A DNA stretch of 64,000 nucleotides. It comes from Zoogloea sp. Lineage in GTDB: Bacteria > Pseudomonadota > Gammaproteobacteria > Burkholderiales > Rhodocyclaceae. The notes beneath the pieces were generated by a model. It was given only the letters and a program-made list of their open reading frames with translations, made no database searches and was not told the DNA's origin. Positions 56,230 to 64,000 of the stretch are shown piece after piece. The stretch covers positions 1,003,501 to 1,067,500 of the forward strand of contig JADJBR010000009.1 of assembly GCA_016703645.1 (NCBI GenBank). Reading direction: 5' to 3'. Both the position numbers and the translations under genes were made by a program. Position 1 is the stretch's first letter. Every line of letters starts with the position of its first letter.

Positions 56230-56719
56230 CGGACACCGGCTTCAGCCGCACGTAGATGGTCTTGTCCACCGTCGCGACCACCTCGCCCTGGTGATTGAGC
56301 ACATCCACCGAGAAGGTCGGTTCGTACTTGTCGCCACCGGCGGTGGCGCGGCGGATGGTGTCGATCTGCTCGGGCGTGATGCGGAAGGTGGCGCGCACCG
56401 TGCCCCGGCCGGGAAGCTTGTAGTCGATGGCCGAGGCCCTGTCCCACACCACGTAGCGGCGCCCCAGCTGGTGCATGATCAGCAGGGCGAAGAAGGGGTC
56501 GGTCATGGCGTACAGGGAGCCGCCGAAGTGGGTGCCCATGTAGTTGCGGTTGAGCAGGCCCAAGCGCATGCGCACCCGGGCTTCGGTGTAGTCCGGGGCG
56601 ATGCGTTCCACGTGGATGCCGGCGCCGATGAAGGGCGGCCACAGGTTCATCAACAGGCGCAGGATGCCGCTGCCCAACTTGACGTTGCGCATGAAGCCCT
56701 GCTTGAGTTTCTGGCTCAT
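56219..56719 (-). CDS. DUF4442 hotdog-fold thioesterase-like protein
   Basis: 166 residues with a hotdog-fold pattern: RLGLLNRNYMGTHFGGSLYA then MTDPFFALLIMHQLG, and ELT-like FSVDVLNHQGEVVATVDKTI. DUF4442 proteins are probable acyl-CoA thioesterases. Last gene of the minus operon that includes ruvA, a GST and the HAD gene. Confidence 0.85.
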   Translation of the reverse strand: MSQKLKQGFMRNVKLGSGILRLLMNLWPPFIGAGIHVERIAPDYTEARVRMRLGLLNRNYMGTHFGGSLYAMTDPFFALLIMHQLGRRYVVWDRASAIDYKLPGRGTVRATFRITPEQIDTIRRATAGGDKYEPTFSVDVLNHQGEVVATVDKTIYVRLKPVSAKA

Positions 56720-56742
56720 GGGTGGTGGGGCAGCTGGCGTGC

Positions 56743-57333
56743 TCAGGCCTTGGACAGGCCCTTGAGGGCCTGGCGGATGCCGTCCGATACGCCCACGCCG
56801 TCGGGCAGCTGCTTGACGGCGCCGAGGGCTTCCTTCTCGTTGTAGCCGAGGGCCAGCAGGGCGTTGATGATGTCGGCCCGGTCGCCGCCGGGGAGGCTGG
56901 TGGCGACGCTGCCGGCGACGGCAGGCAGGGCCTTGGCGAGCTTGTCACGCAGCTCCAGCAGCAGGCGCTCGGCGGTCTTCTTGCCGATGCCGGGGATCTT
57001 CACCAGGCGGCCGCTCTCCTGCAGGGCGATGGCCTGGGCCAGATCGGCCACCGACAGGCCGGAGAGCACCGCCAACGCGGTCCGGGCGCCGATGCCGGCG
57101 ACCTTGAGGAGCTGGCGGAAGGCGGCCCGTTCGTCTTCGGTGGCGAAGCCATAAAGGAAGTGGCCGTCCTCACGCACCGCCAGGTGGGTGGACAAGGTCA
57201 CCGCCTGGCCGGTGGCGGGCAGGCCGTAGAAGGTGCTCATGGGCACTTCCAGTTCGTAGCCGACGCCATTCACGTCCACCAGGATCTGCGGGGGGTTCTT
57301 CTCGGCCAGGCGGCCGGTGATGCGTCCGATCAT
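56743..57333 (-). CDS. ruvA: Holliday junction DNA-binding protein RuvA
   Basis: 196 residues: OB-fold N-terminus [20 protein letters not shown], helix-hairpin-helix motifs ([36 protein letters not shown]), and a C-terminal domain III ([20 protein letters not shown]) that contacts RuvB. Separated from ruvB by a plus-strand island and the AI-2E gene, which is unusual because the two are normally adjacent. Confidence 0.95.
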   Translation of the reverse strand: MIGRITGRLAEKNPPQILVDVNGVGYELEVPMSTFYGLPATGQAVTLSTHLAVREDGHFLYGFATEDERAAFRQLLKVAGIGARTALAVLSGLSVADLAQAIALQESGRLVKIPGIGKKTAERLLLELRDKLAKALPAVAGSVATSLPGGDRADIINALLALGYNEKEALGAVKQLPDGVGVSDGIRQALKGLSKA

Positions 57334-57346
57334 GGGTGCCTTCAGC

Positions 57347-57957
57347 TTATGAATAGTCGGCGGCCGCGAAGGCCGGCAGGGCCTCGGCATTGGCCGCCAG
57401 GGCGGCGATGCCCGGGTGGTCGCTGTCGGCGACCAGGCCGGGGGCCGAGTAATGGGTGAAGCGCCAGGCCACCGCCACGGTGATGTCGGCCTGGGTGGGG
57501 CGGTCGCCGCACAACCAGTCGCTGTCGCCCACGTGCTGCTCCAGTACGGCGTAGGTGTCGGCGATCTGCCCTCGACCCGGCGCAGCCAGCCCGGGTCGCG
57601 GAGGGTCTTGTCGCGCACCTTGGTTTCGTACGCCCGATGCACGCTCTTCTCGGCGGCGGCCAGGCCCAGGCTGGTGAGCTGCAGGCAGCGCCGGTAGAGG
57701 GTCGGGTCGGTGGGCCACAGGCTGTGGCCGGGGGCTGCCATGTGCTCCAGCCAGGCAATGATCTGGGAGCTGTCCACCATCACCTCGCCGTCATCGAACA
57801 CCAGGGTCGGTGCCTTTACCAGGGGGTTGATGGCGTGAAAAGCGTCGAAGTTGCGAAACACCGACAGGGACTGGTGCTCGAAGGGAATGCCCAGCATCCG
57901 GGCGCTGATGAAGGCGCGGCGGACGAAGGGGGAATCCAGCATACCGATGAGTTTCAT
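57347..57957 (-). pseudogene. Glutathione S-transferase, one frameshift
   Basis: From the ATG at 57957: [20 protein letters not shown], the N-terminal thioredoxin-like domain with [20 protein letters not shown], then the helical domain to WLRRVEG. At about 57569 the frame is lost and resumes one base off as [20 protein letters not shown] to AFAAADYS at 57347. One base (G on the minus strand) is missing in a C run at 57569-57571. Corrected length is about 203 residues, a normal GST. It could be a sequence error rather than decay. Confidence 0.85.
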
Positions 57958-58268
57958 GGGGAACCTCCGGAGACGGGTTGAGCGCAAAGGGTGGCACTGC
58001 GGCGCAGGCGGGCGAGGACGGCGTCGGCCTCCTCGCGGTCTTTCACGGGGATGCGGGCCTCGTGGCCGCTGCCCAGGTTGCCGCCGCCGTAGTAGATACG
58101 GACATCGTCGGCCCGGACGTCCACGTACTGGACGATGCCCAGGTTGATCCAGCGTTGCACCCCGCCATCGGCGGGCACCGGAAACAGGCAGAAGGCGGTG
58201 GAGCCCGCGTTCTGGGCCAGGGCTGGCAGAGCCTGAACCAGGAGGATGAGGAGCAGGGTGGTACGCAT
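57954..58268 (-). CDS. Small secreted protein of unknown function
   Basis: 104 residues from the ATG at 58268 (an in-frame ATG at 58277 would add three). The signal peptide [19 protein letters not shown] is followed by [20 protein letters not shown] and a short alpha/beta region with [21 protein letters not shown]. It overlaps the GST start by 4 bases and the HAD stop by one base. No family recognised. Confidence 0.65.
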   Translation of the reverse strand: MRTTLLLILLVQALPALAQNAGSTAFCLFPVPADGGVQRWINLGIVQYVDVRADDVRIYYGGGNLGSGHEARIPVKDREEADAVLARLRRSATLCAQPVSGGSP

Positions 58269-58948
58269 CAGGCGCATCTTGTGGCCAGGAAGCCGGCAAT
58301 GTCGTGGAGGCTGGCTGCCACCGGTACTTGGGCGGCGCGCAGGTCGTCGGCGGGTTGCAGCAGGTCGGGCACCATCACCACCCGGGTGCCGGCCGCCAGG
58401 GCGCCGCGCACGCCGGCGTTGGAGTCTTCCAGCACCAGGCAGTTCTCCACCGCCACGCCGAGCTTTGCCGCGGCGGCCAGGAAGATATCGGGGGCCGGCT
58501 TGCCGCGGCTTACTTCGTCACCGCAGACCATGCCGTGCACCCGCGCCAGCAGGCCCACGGCGGCGAGCTTGGGTTCAGCCCGGGAGCGGCGGGTCGAGGT
58601 GGCCACGACGCGGCCCAGGCCCAGCGCGTCAAGCACGTCGAACAGGGCCATGACGCCGCCCTTCAGGGGGATGCGCCCTTCGGCGATGGCCACCTCGTAG
58701 AGCCGGCCGAAGGTGTCGTACAGCTCGGCCGTGGGGTAGTCCTCCCCCAGGTGCTTGCGGATCACCGCCGGGCCGTCCTTCGAGTTGAGGCCGACCAGGG
58801 CAAGGCCCACCTCGTGGCGCCATTCGACGCCCAGTTCGGCGGCGGCTTCGGCGACGGTGGCCAGCGCCACCCGCTCGCTGTCGAGGAGCAGGCCGTCCAT
58901 GTCGAAGATGACGGCGTGGATGTCTTGCGGGGTGAAGGGCAGATTCAT
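58268..58948 (-). CDS. HAD-superfamily phosphatase (PGMB-like, subfamily IA)
   Basis: 226 residues with motif [14 protein letters not shown], the Thr motif [12 protein letters not shown] and motif [15 protein letters not shown], with GKPAPDIF as the conserved Lys segment. A phosphomonoesterase or beta-phosphoglucomutase-type enzyme; substrate unpredictable. Starts inside the 3' end of the prenyltransferase gene (4-base overlap). Confidence 0.9.
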   Translation of the reverse strand: MNLPFTPQDIHAVIFDMDGLLLDSERVALATVAEAAAELGVEWRHEVGLALVGLNSKDGPAVIRKHLGEDYPTAELYDTFGRLYEVAIAEGRIPLKGGVMALFDVLDALGLGRVVATSTRRSRAEPKLAAVGLLARVHGMVCGDEVSRGKPAPDIFLAAAAKLGVAVENCLVLEDSNAGVRGALAAGTRVVMVPDLLQPADDLRAAQVPVAASLHDIAGFLATRCA

Positions 58949-59919
58949 GATGCGTTGCCGGGCCAGCGTCCGAAGGCCAGGGCTGCCGCCAGCAGCAGAC
59001 CATGGAGGTGGGCAGCGAGGATGGTGAGTTTGAGGGCCGGGGCCAGTTCGGAAGGCGCGTGGGCGTGGGCCATCAGGGTACGGGCTGCCCGGAAGGAGAA
59101 CACCAGGGTCATGGCAGCGGCAGCGGCACTCTGGGGCAGGCGGTCACGTCCGACCATCAGCACCAGCCAGGCGTAGGCCACCAGCACCAGGCCGAGCAGG
59201 ACCCACTTGGCGTTGTCGGGGCCGAGGCGGACCACCAGGGTGCGTTTGCCGGTGGCCTCATCGCCACGTCGGTCGGGGAATTCGTTGATGAACAGGATGG
59301 CGGCCACCAGCAGGGCATAGGACAGGCCGGCGACCAGGGGGGTGGCCGAGAAGGTGCCGCGCTGCACGAAGTCGGCCCCCGCCACCACGATCAGCCAGCC
59401 CGCCGCCACCGCGGCCTCGCCCAGGCCCCGGCTCACCAGAGCCAGGGGCGGTGCCGTGTAGGCCCAGCCCAGGAATAGCCCGGCCAGCCCGATCAGCAGC
59501 AGCCCCGGCGCGGAGTGCAGACTGAGCCACAGGCCGGCCGGCACCACCAGGGCCAGCAGGGCATAACCCAGCCGCCCGGTCTCCGCTTCGCTGAGCACGC
59601 CGTTCTGGATGAAGCGGCTGCCGCCGGTGAAGGGGAAGAGGCGCTCGGTGTTGGCGGCGTCGGCGCCACTGCGGGCGTCGTAGTAATCGTTGAGCACGTT
59701 GATGCCGGCATGGGCGACCAGGGCAAAGAGCACGGTCAGCACCGCCTTGGGCAGGTCCACGGGGACGCCGCTGCCATGGGCCGTGGCCAGGCCGATCAGA
59801 CAGGCAAACAGCGTGACCCCGAGAAAGGCCGGGCGCGTCGCCAGCAGGATGGCGAGCAGCGGCCTGGCGCGCAGGCCGGGGACGGGTTCGGCAGGGGAGA
59901 CGGACGGAGGCATCGGCAT
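58945..59919 (-). CDS. UbiA/MenA-type prenyltransferase
   Basis: 324 residues with about nine transmembrane helices. The first Asp-rich motif is NVLNDYYDARSGAD and the second is FINEFPDRRGDEATGKRTLV, so both Mg-prenyl diphosphate sites are present. The NDYYD pattern is closer to MenA (1,4-dihydroxy-2-naphthoate) than to UbiA, but the acceptor cannot be proved. ATG at 59919; an in-frame ATG lies at 59913. Confidence 0.85.
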   Translation of the reverse strand: MPMPPSVSPAEPVPGLRARPLLAILLATRPAFLGVTLFACLIGLATAHGSGVPVDLPKAVLTVLFALVAHAGINVLNDYYDARSGADAANTERLFPFTGGSRFIQNGVLSEAETGRLGYALLALVVPAGLWLSLHSAPGLLLIGLAGLFLGWAYTAPPLALVSRGLGEAAVAAGWLIVVAGADFVQRGTFSATPLVAGLSYALLVAAILFINEFPDRRGDEATGKRTLVVRLGPDNAKWVLLGLVLVAYAWLVLMVGRDRLPQSAAAAAMTLVFSFRAARTLMAHAHAPSELAPALKLTILAAHLHGLLLAAALAFGRWPGNAS

Positions 59920-60073
59920 GGCCGGCGATGGTGACACGCAATGCTGCGGCGAGGTGGCCCCCGGGTCAAGTTGCCGTGGCGGGAGGCGGACGCGGCAGTG
60001 ATCGGACGGCCCGCGACAAGGGTCGCCGCAATCGGTTAGCATCGGCCCCTGTCACCCCTTCCACGCCCACATC

Positions 60074-62499
60074 TTGGCTTCTGCTGCTCACTCCAACGCC
60101 GGCAGGCTGCATCCGGCCATCGGCCCGCGCCTTTATGGAAGCCTGGTGGCCCTGCTGGCCATCGCCGGCCTGGTGGGGTGGTTCCTGCTCTACCCCCTCG
60201 ATCGCTGGCTTGCTGCCGCCCTGCTGGCAACTTACGCGGCACTTGTGGTGTTCCGGCCGGCAAGCTGTCTGCTGATCCTGCCGATGCTCTGGCCGCTGGT
60301 GGATCTGGCGCCCTGGAGCGGGCACATCTACCTGAACGAGAGCGATGCACTGGTGCTGGCGACCCTGTTTGGCCTTGGCCTGCGGGAAGGCCTGGCTCCA
60401 CCGCCGGTGACGCTGACGGGGCGGGCGCCGGCCAAGCTCAACCTGGCGGCGCTGGGTGTGTTCGGCCTGCTTGCCGTGAGCGTGGCGGTGTCGGGTGCCC
60501 GCGGGCTCAGCCCCTTGCCTGCGCTGGATGCGGCGGCGCTGGTGGGCTATGGCTCCACCCTCAACGCCCTGCGGGTCGGCAAGGGCTTCGTGCTGGCCTT
60601 TGCGCTGATTCCCTTCATTCATCTGGCCATCCGGCGGGACGGCGAGATTGCCCTCGGGCGCATCGTGACCGGCTTTACCTTTGGCTTCGCCACCTGCGCC
60701 GTGGCCGCCCTGTGGGAGCGCATGAGCTTCCCCGGTCTGACCAACTTTGCTTCCGACTATCGCAGTACGGCCCTGTTCTGGGAGATGCACGTGGGCGGCG
60801 CGGCCCTGGATGCGTGGCTGTGCCTGAGCTTTCCCTTCTGCCTCCTGTATCTGCGCATGGCCCGCAGTACGCCGGCGAGGGTGGCCGCGCTGGTGGTGAT
60901 TGCCCTTGGCAGTTACGCCTTGTTTACGACCTTCTCGCGCATTGTCTATGCCGCGGTGTTCGCCTCTGCTGCGGTGATGGGCTTGATGGCCTTGCTACGG
61001 CCGGGCGGCGTGCGGTCTGCCAGCGGAGGTCGGGGGAGTCTCGTGGTGCTCGCCCTGCTCGCCGGCGGTGCCCTGGCTGCTTGCCTGTTGAGTTTCCAGT
61101 CGGGGGGCTACCGGGGTATGGGCGCCTTTGCCGGGCTGGTGGTGCTCGCCTATCTTGGCGGGGGCAGCCTGCATGGCGCCCGGGCCGGGCAACTGATCAT
61201 CGGCGGACTGGCCGGGCTGGCCTTGGCCGGGCCGAGTCTGCTGGCGGCCTGGTGGATTCCCAAGGGGCCGTACCTGATCTATGGTCTGTCCGCGGGGGTG
61301 GCGCTGTGGCTGCTGGTCAATGGCCTGCGCCGCCAAACGCCGCCTGCGCCGGCCCTGGTGACTGCCCTGCTGGTGTGGACCGCGCTCAATGCAGTGCTGG
61401 TGTGCGTCCACTGGGGCGAGGGCGCCAGGGTGCCGGAGGCCCTGCTGGCCGCGGGCATGGTGCTGGCCGTGCTGGTCACCCAGTCGGCCAGCCCTCGCCC
61501 CTGTGGGTGCCGCAACTCCACCGTCTGCATGTGGTGGGTGGGGTGCTGGTGGTGGGTGGTATGGTCATCAGCACGCTCGGCAGCTACTACATGGGCAGTC
61601 GTCTGGCTGCGACCGGCGATGATCTGCACAGCCGGACCACCCACTTCGCCCACGGGCTGGGGATGGTCCGGGGGGCTGACGCCGTGCTCTTCGGGCTTGG
61701 GCTGGGCCGCTATCCGGACAGTTATTTCTGGAAGGTGCCCGACCCGGGCGTGCCCGGTTTTCTGGCGCTGCAGGGCGGGGCGGGCGAGCGCTACATGCGG
61801 ATTGGTGGTGAGCGTCACGCGACCGGCAGCGGTGAAGTCCTGCGCCTGACCCAGCGCATCGCCAGCGACGCGGCGATGCCCTTTCACTTCCGCGTGCGTG
61901 CCCGGGCCGACAAGGACGTGCGGCTCTACCTGCGTCCGTGTCGCAAGCACCTGCTCTACGCGGAGGACTGCGTCACCGCCGCAGTCGACCTCAAGGGCGG
62001 TAGCGGCTGGCAGGATCTCGAACTGAAACAATGGACGGGCGGCGAGGGCTTTGCCCGCCCGGGCTGGCCGCCCCGGCCCGCCAGCCTGTCCATCCACGTG
62101 GATGGGCGCGGGCAGGTGGATGTGGACGATGTGCAGGCGTTTGACGGTCAGCTGCGCCCCCTGTTGCGCAACGGGGATTTCGAGCGCGGGGTGGACTACT
62201 GGTTCTTCTCCTCCGACCGGGATCACCTGCCCTGGCACGCCAAGAACATCTTCGTACACAGCTACGTGGAACAAGGCCTGTTCGGTTTGGCGACGCTGGT
62301 GCTGGCCTTGCTGGCCGCCGCAGCGCATCTGCTGCGGGCGCCCACCCGGCTGCATCCGCTGGCGCCCGTGCTGCTTGCCTCCCTGGCCGGCATCACGACG
62401 GTGGGCCTGGTGGATAGTCTGCTGGACATGCCGCGCATCACCCTGATGATCATGCTCGTCCTGTGGCTGAGCCTGAGTCTGCGTCAACCGTCGCAATGA
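60074..62499 (+). pseudogene. O-antigen-ligase-like polymerase with a periplasmic beta-sandwich insert, one frameshift
   Basis: About 808 residues after correction. Some 12 transmembrane helices (from LVALLAIAGLVGWFLLYPLD) run to about residue 480. At about 61487-61502 one base is missing in GCCAGCCCTCGCCCCTG, and the frame must change to continue LWVPQLHRLHVVGGVLVVGG. A soluble part (61640-62220) then has a beta-sandwich/carbohydrate-binding-like stretch (FHFRVRARADKDVRLYLRPC), and the Wzy/WaaL motif FVHSYVEQGLFGLATLVLAL is followed by the last helices. Such proteins ligate or polymerise exported glycans. The start (TTG at 60074) is uncertain. The next gene overlaps its stop by 4 bases. Confidence 0.75.
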
Positions 62500-63740
62500 G
62501 GTGCGGGCCGGCAAGGTGGTGCCGTGCTGGCCTGTATGGTCTGGCCCTGCTGGCCTGTCCGCTGCAGGCTGCGGTAATCACCGTCGGGCCGCAGGAAAGT
62601 GTGCGCCGCATCGCCGATGCGGCACGTCTGGCCAAGGATGGCGATACCGTTTTGATCCAGCCCGGCACCTACGCCGGCGACGTGGCGGTGTGGCGTCAGA
62701 AATCCCTGGAGATTCGCGGCATTGGTTCCCGTCCGGTACTGGATGCGCGTGGCACCGTGGCCGAGGGCAAGGCCATCTGGGTGTTTTCCGACGGAGACTT
62801 CAAGGTCAGCAACATTGCCTTCCGCGGTGCCCGTGCCGCCGATTACAACGGTGCCGGCATCCGCTTCGAGCGGGGGCGCCTGGAGGTGCGCGACTGCCTG
62901 TTCGAGGACAACGAAATGGGCCTCCTGACCGCCAATTTCGAGGATGCGGCCTTGCGTGTCCTGGATAGCGAATTCCGCGATGCGCCCCGGGATACGCGAT
63001 CCCTGCATCACCTCCTTTACGTTGGCCGGATTGCGCACCTCTCCGTGGAGGGCAGCCGTTTCCATGGCGGCTACCAAGGACACCTGTTGAAAAGTCGGGC
63101 CCGCCGCAGTGAGATCCGCTACAACCTGCTGATCGACGGCAAAGACGGGCGGGCGTCCTACGAGCTGGAGTTTCCCGAGGGCGGTGTGGCGGTGGTGGTG
63201 GGGAACGTGATCGGGCAGGGGGCGGACAGTGCCAACCCCACCGTGCTGGCCTATGGTGCCGAAGGCAGCCATTGGCCGGAGAACCGACTGCTCCTGACCC
63301 ACAACACCCTGATCAGCGAGGGCTGGCGGCCAGCCCTGTTCGCCCGGACATGGGGCGACAGGCTGCCCGCCGATACCCGCTTCGTGGTGCGCAACAACCT
63401 CACGGTGGGCCTGGGGCTGTTCACCCTCGGCCTGCCCGGGTGGCACCAGGGCAATCATGCGCTGCCCCCCGGTGCGCTCGATCCGGCGCAGGGGGATCTC
63501 ACCCTGGCGGAAGACAGCCTGCTGCGCGGTCGGGTCAGCCCCCCGCCGGAGGCCGGGCTGCGGCCGACAGCGGAATTCCGTTTTCCCGTGGGCACCGTGC
63601 CCCTGGTGGTGCCCACGCGCTGGGTGCCCGGGGCCTTTCAGCGCCCGGCGACGATGCTCCCCGGACGACCCGCCGCGCCAGGGGCGACGGGATGGCGCGC
63701 GGGCTTGCCCGTGGCGCTTACTGGCGTCGCCTCGCCCTGA
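62496..63740 (+). CDS. Exported right-handed beta-helix protein
   Basis: 414 residues with a signal peptide (AGLYGLALLACPLQA). The repeated short strands (IADAARLAKDGDTVLIQPGT, FKVSNIAFRGARA, LEVRDCLFEDNEMGLLTANF, LSVEGSRFHGG) fit a pectate-lyase-like parallel beta-helix of the NosD/DUF1565 type. Probably acts on, or binds, an extracellular polysaccharide. ATG at 62496 overlaps the stop of the ligase-like gene (ATGA), so the pair are co-expressed; the upstream GTG at 62463 would disrupt this. Confidence 0.8.
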   Translation: MRCGPARWCRAGLYGLALLACPLQAAVITVGPQESVRRIADAARLAKDGDTVLIQPGTYAGDVAVWRQKSLEIRGIGSRPVLDARGTVAEGKAIWVFSDGDFKVSNIAFRGARAADYNGAGIRFERGRLEVRDCLFEDNEMGLLTANFEDAALRVLDSEFRDAPRDTRSLHHLLYVGRIAHLSVEGSRFHGGYQGHLLKSRARRSEIRYNLLIDGKDGRASYELEFPEGGVAVVVGNVIGQGADSANPTVLAYGAEGSHWPENRLLLTHNTLISEGWRPALFARTWGDRLPADTRFVVRNNLTVGLGLFTLGLPGWHQGNHALPPGALDPAQGDLTLAEDSLLRGRVSPPPEAGLRPTAEFRFPVGTVPLVVPTRWVPGAFQRPATMLPGRPAAPGATGWRAGLPVALTGVASP

Positions 63741-63750
63741 GGGGCGGTGC

Positions 63751-64000
63751 TCATTCCGCCGGTCTGGGTACTGCCTTCTCTCCGTCGGGAATGACTGTGA
63801 CGCGGACTTCCGGCACCTGGGCCAGACCGCCGAGGATCACGCCCCGCAAGGGCGACACGTCCTGGAAGTCGCGGCCCCAGCCCAGGGTGACGTGACGCAC
63901 GTCGGGCTGGATGCCGTTGGTGGGGTCGTACTCGACCCAGCCGTTTTCCGGGCACCATACCGCGACCCAGGCGTGGGAGGCGTCCGCACCGATCAGGCGG
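63751..64000 (-). CDS. Transglutaminase-like protein, C-terminal part
   Basis: The minus strand reads from the window edge to the TGA at 63751: RLIGADASHAWVAVWCPENG then WVEYDPTNGIQPDVRHVTLG and WGRDFQDVSPLRGVILGG. The His in SHAWV and the Asp in YDPTNG are two of the three catalytic residues of bacterial transglutaminase-like peptidases, and the Cys lies beyond the edge. The 5' end is outside the window. Convergent with the beta-helix gene. Confidence 0.9.
   Translation of the reverse strand, partial: RLIGADASHAWVAVWCPENGWVEYDPTNGIQPDVRHVTLGWGRDFQDVSPLRGVILGGLAQVPEVRVTVIPDGEKAVPRPAE

Overview
This is a GC-rich proteobacterial chromosome segment (well over 60% G+C by eye) carrying about 57 protein genes on both strands. 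Several features point to a betaproteobacterium, most likely of the Rhodocyclales (Zoogloea/Azospira/Thauera-like). These are a very large FAD plus Fe-S oxidoreductase of the DUF3683 type, a PEP-CTERM secreted protein, DUF2782 next to polA, DUF484 after dapF, a GbsR/MarR regulator, and small-replicon-free housekeeping blocks. The taxonomic call is inference from gene content, not from a marker gene.

Region 1 (1-8.3 kb) is an accessory, lower-GC block. A minus-strand operon runs hsdR, then an HsdM with a fused C-terminal specificity-like domain, then a reverse transcriptase of the non-retron defence (UG/DRT/Abi-like) kind. It is bordered by an IS21-family istA stump, a HigA antitoxin whose toxin has been lost except for its last codons, and an orphan HipB-like regulator. 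This is the strongest candidate for an unusual system in the window.

Region 2 (8.3-25.4 kb) is mostly core metabolism: ilvA divergent from ridA, a PEP-CTERM SGNH hydrolase, the giant D-lactate-dehydrogenase-like enzyme, an exported beta-carbonic anhydrase, a cobalamin cluster (a strongly diverged CobL-like protein with a long basic N-terminal extension, cobA, cobB/cbiA), RtcB, a Cache-HAMP-GGDEF diguanylate cyclase, and a DUF2269/SDR pair.

Region 3 (25.4-32.6 kb) has a decayed ISL3-family element lying between the SDR promoter and a GbsR/MarR regulator. Two similar TTTCTGT-N4-ACAGA palindromes, one before the regulator and one before the SDR gene, suggest one regulon that the IS now splits. 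Upstream on the minus strand is a four-gene envelope operon (ABC ATPase, FtsX-type permease, LolA-like periplasmic protein, beta-barrel), with a divergent AraC-type regulator.

Region 4 (32.7-52.5 kb) is housekeeping: penicillin-binding protein 1, retropepsin-like protease and panE; a hairpin-bounded non-coding block; a tightly overlapping minus operon (DUF2242 lipoprotein, lytic transglycosylase, queF, murB, small membrane protein); polA divergent from a LOG-family gene; sppA; dapF-DUF484; rlmI; a winged-helix protein; ruvB and an AI-2E-type transporter. Three copies of a palindromic intergenic repeat sit exactly at the ends of cobB, sppA and the DUF484 gene.

Region 5 (53.7-56.2 kb) is a small plus-strand accessory island between ruvB and ruvA: a PD-(D/E)XK nuclease, an unknown partner with a frameshift, and a complete Xre/RES toxin-antitoxin pair. 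Region 6 (56.2-64 kb) returns to core genes (DUF4442 thioesterase, ruvA, a frameshifted GST, HAD phosphatase, UbiA/MenA-type prenyltransferase). It ends with an O-antigen-ligase-like membrane protein (frameshifted), a beta-helix protein and a partial transglutaminase. Five single-base frameshifts, all of the same sign, break otherwise well-preserved genes and may be assembly errors rather than true decay.
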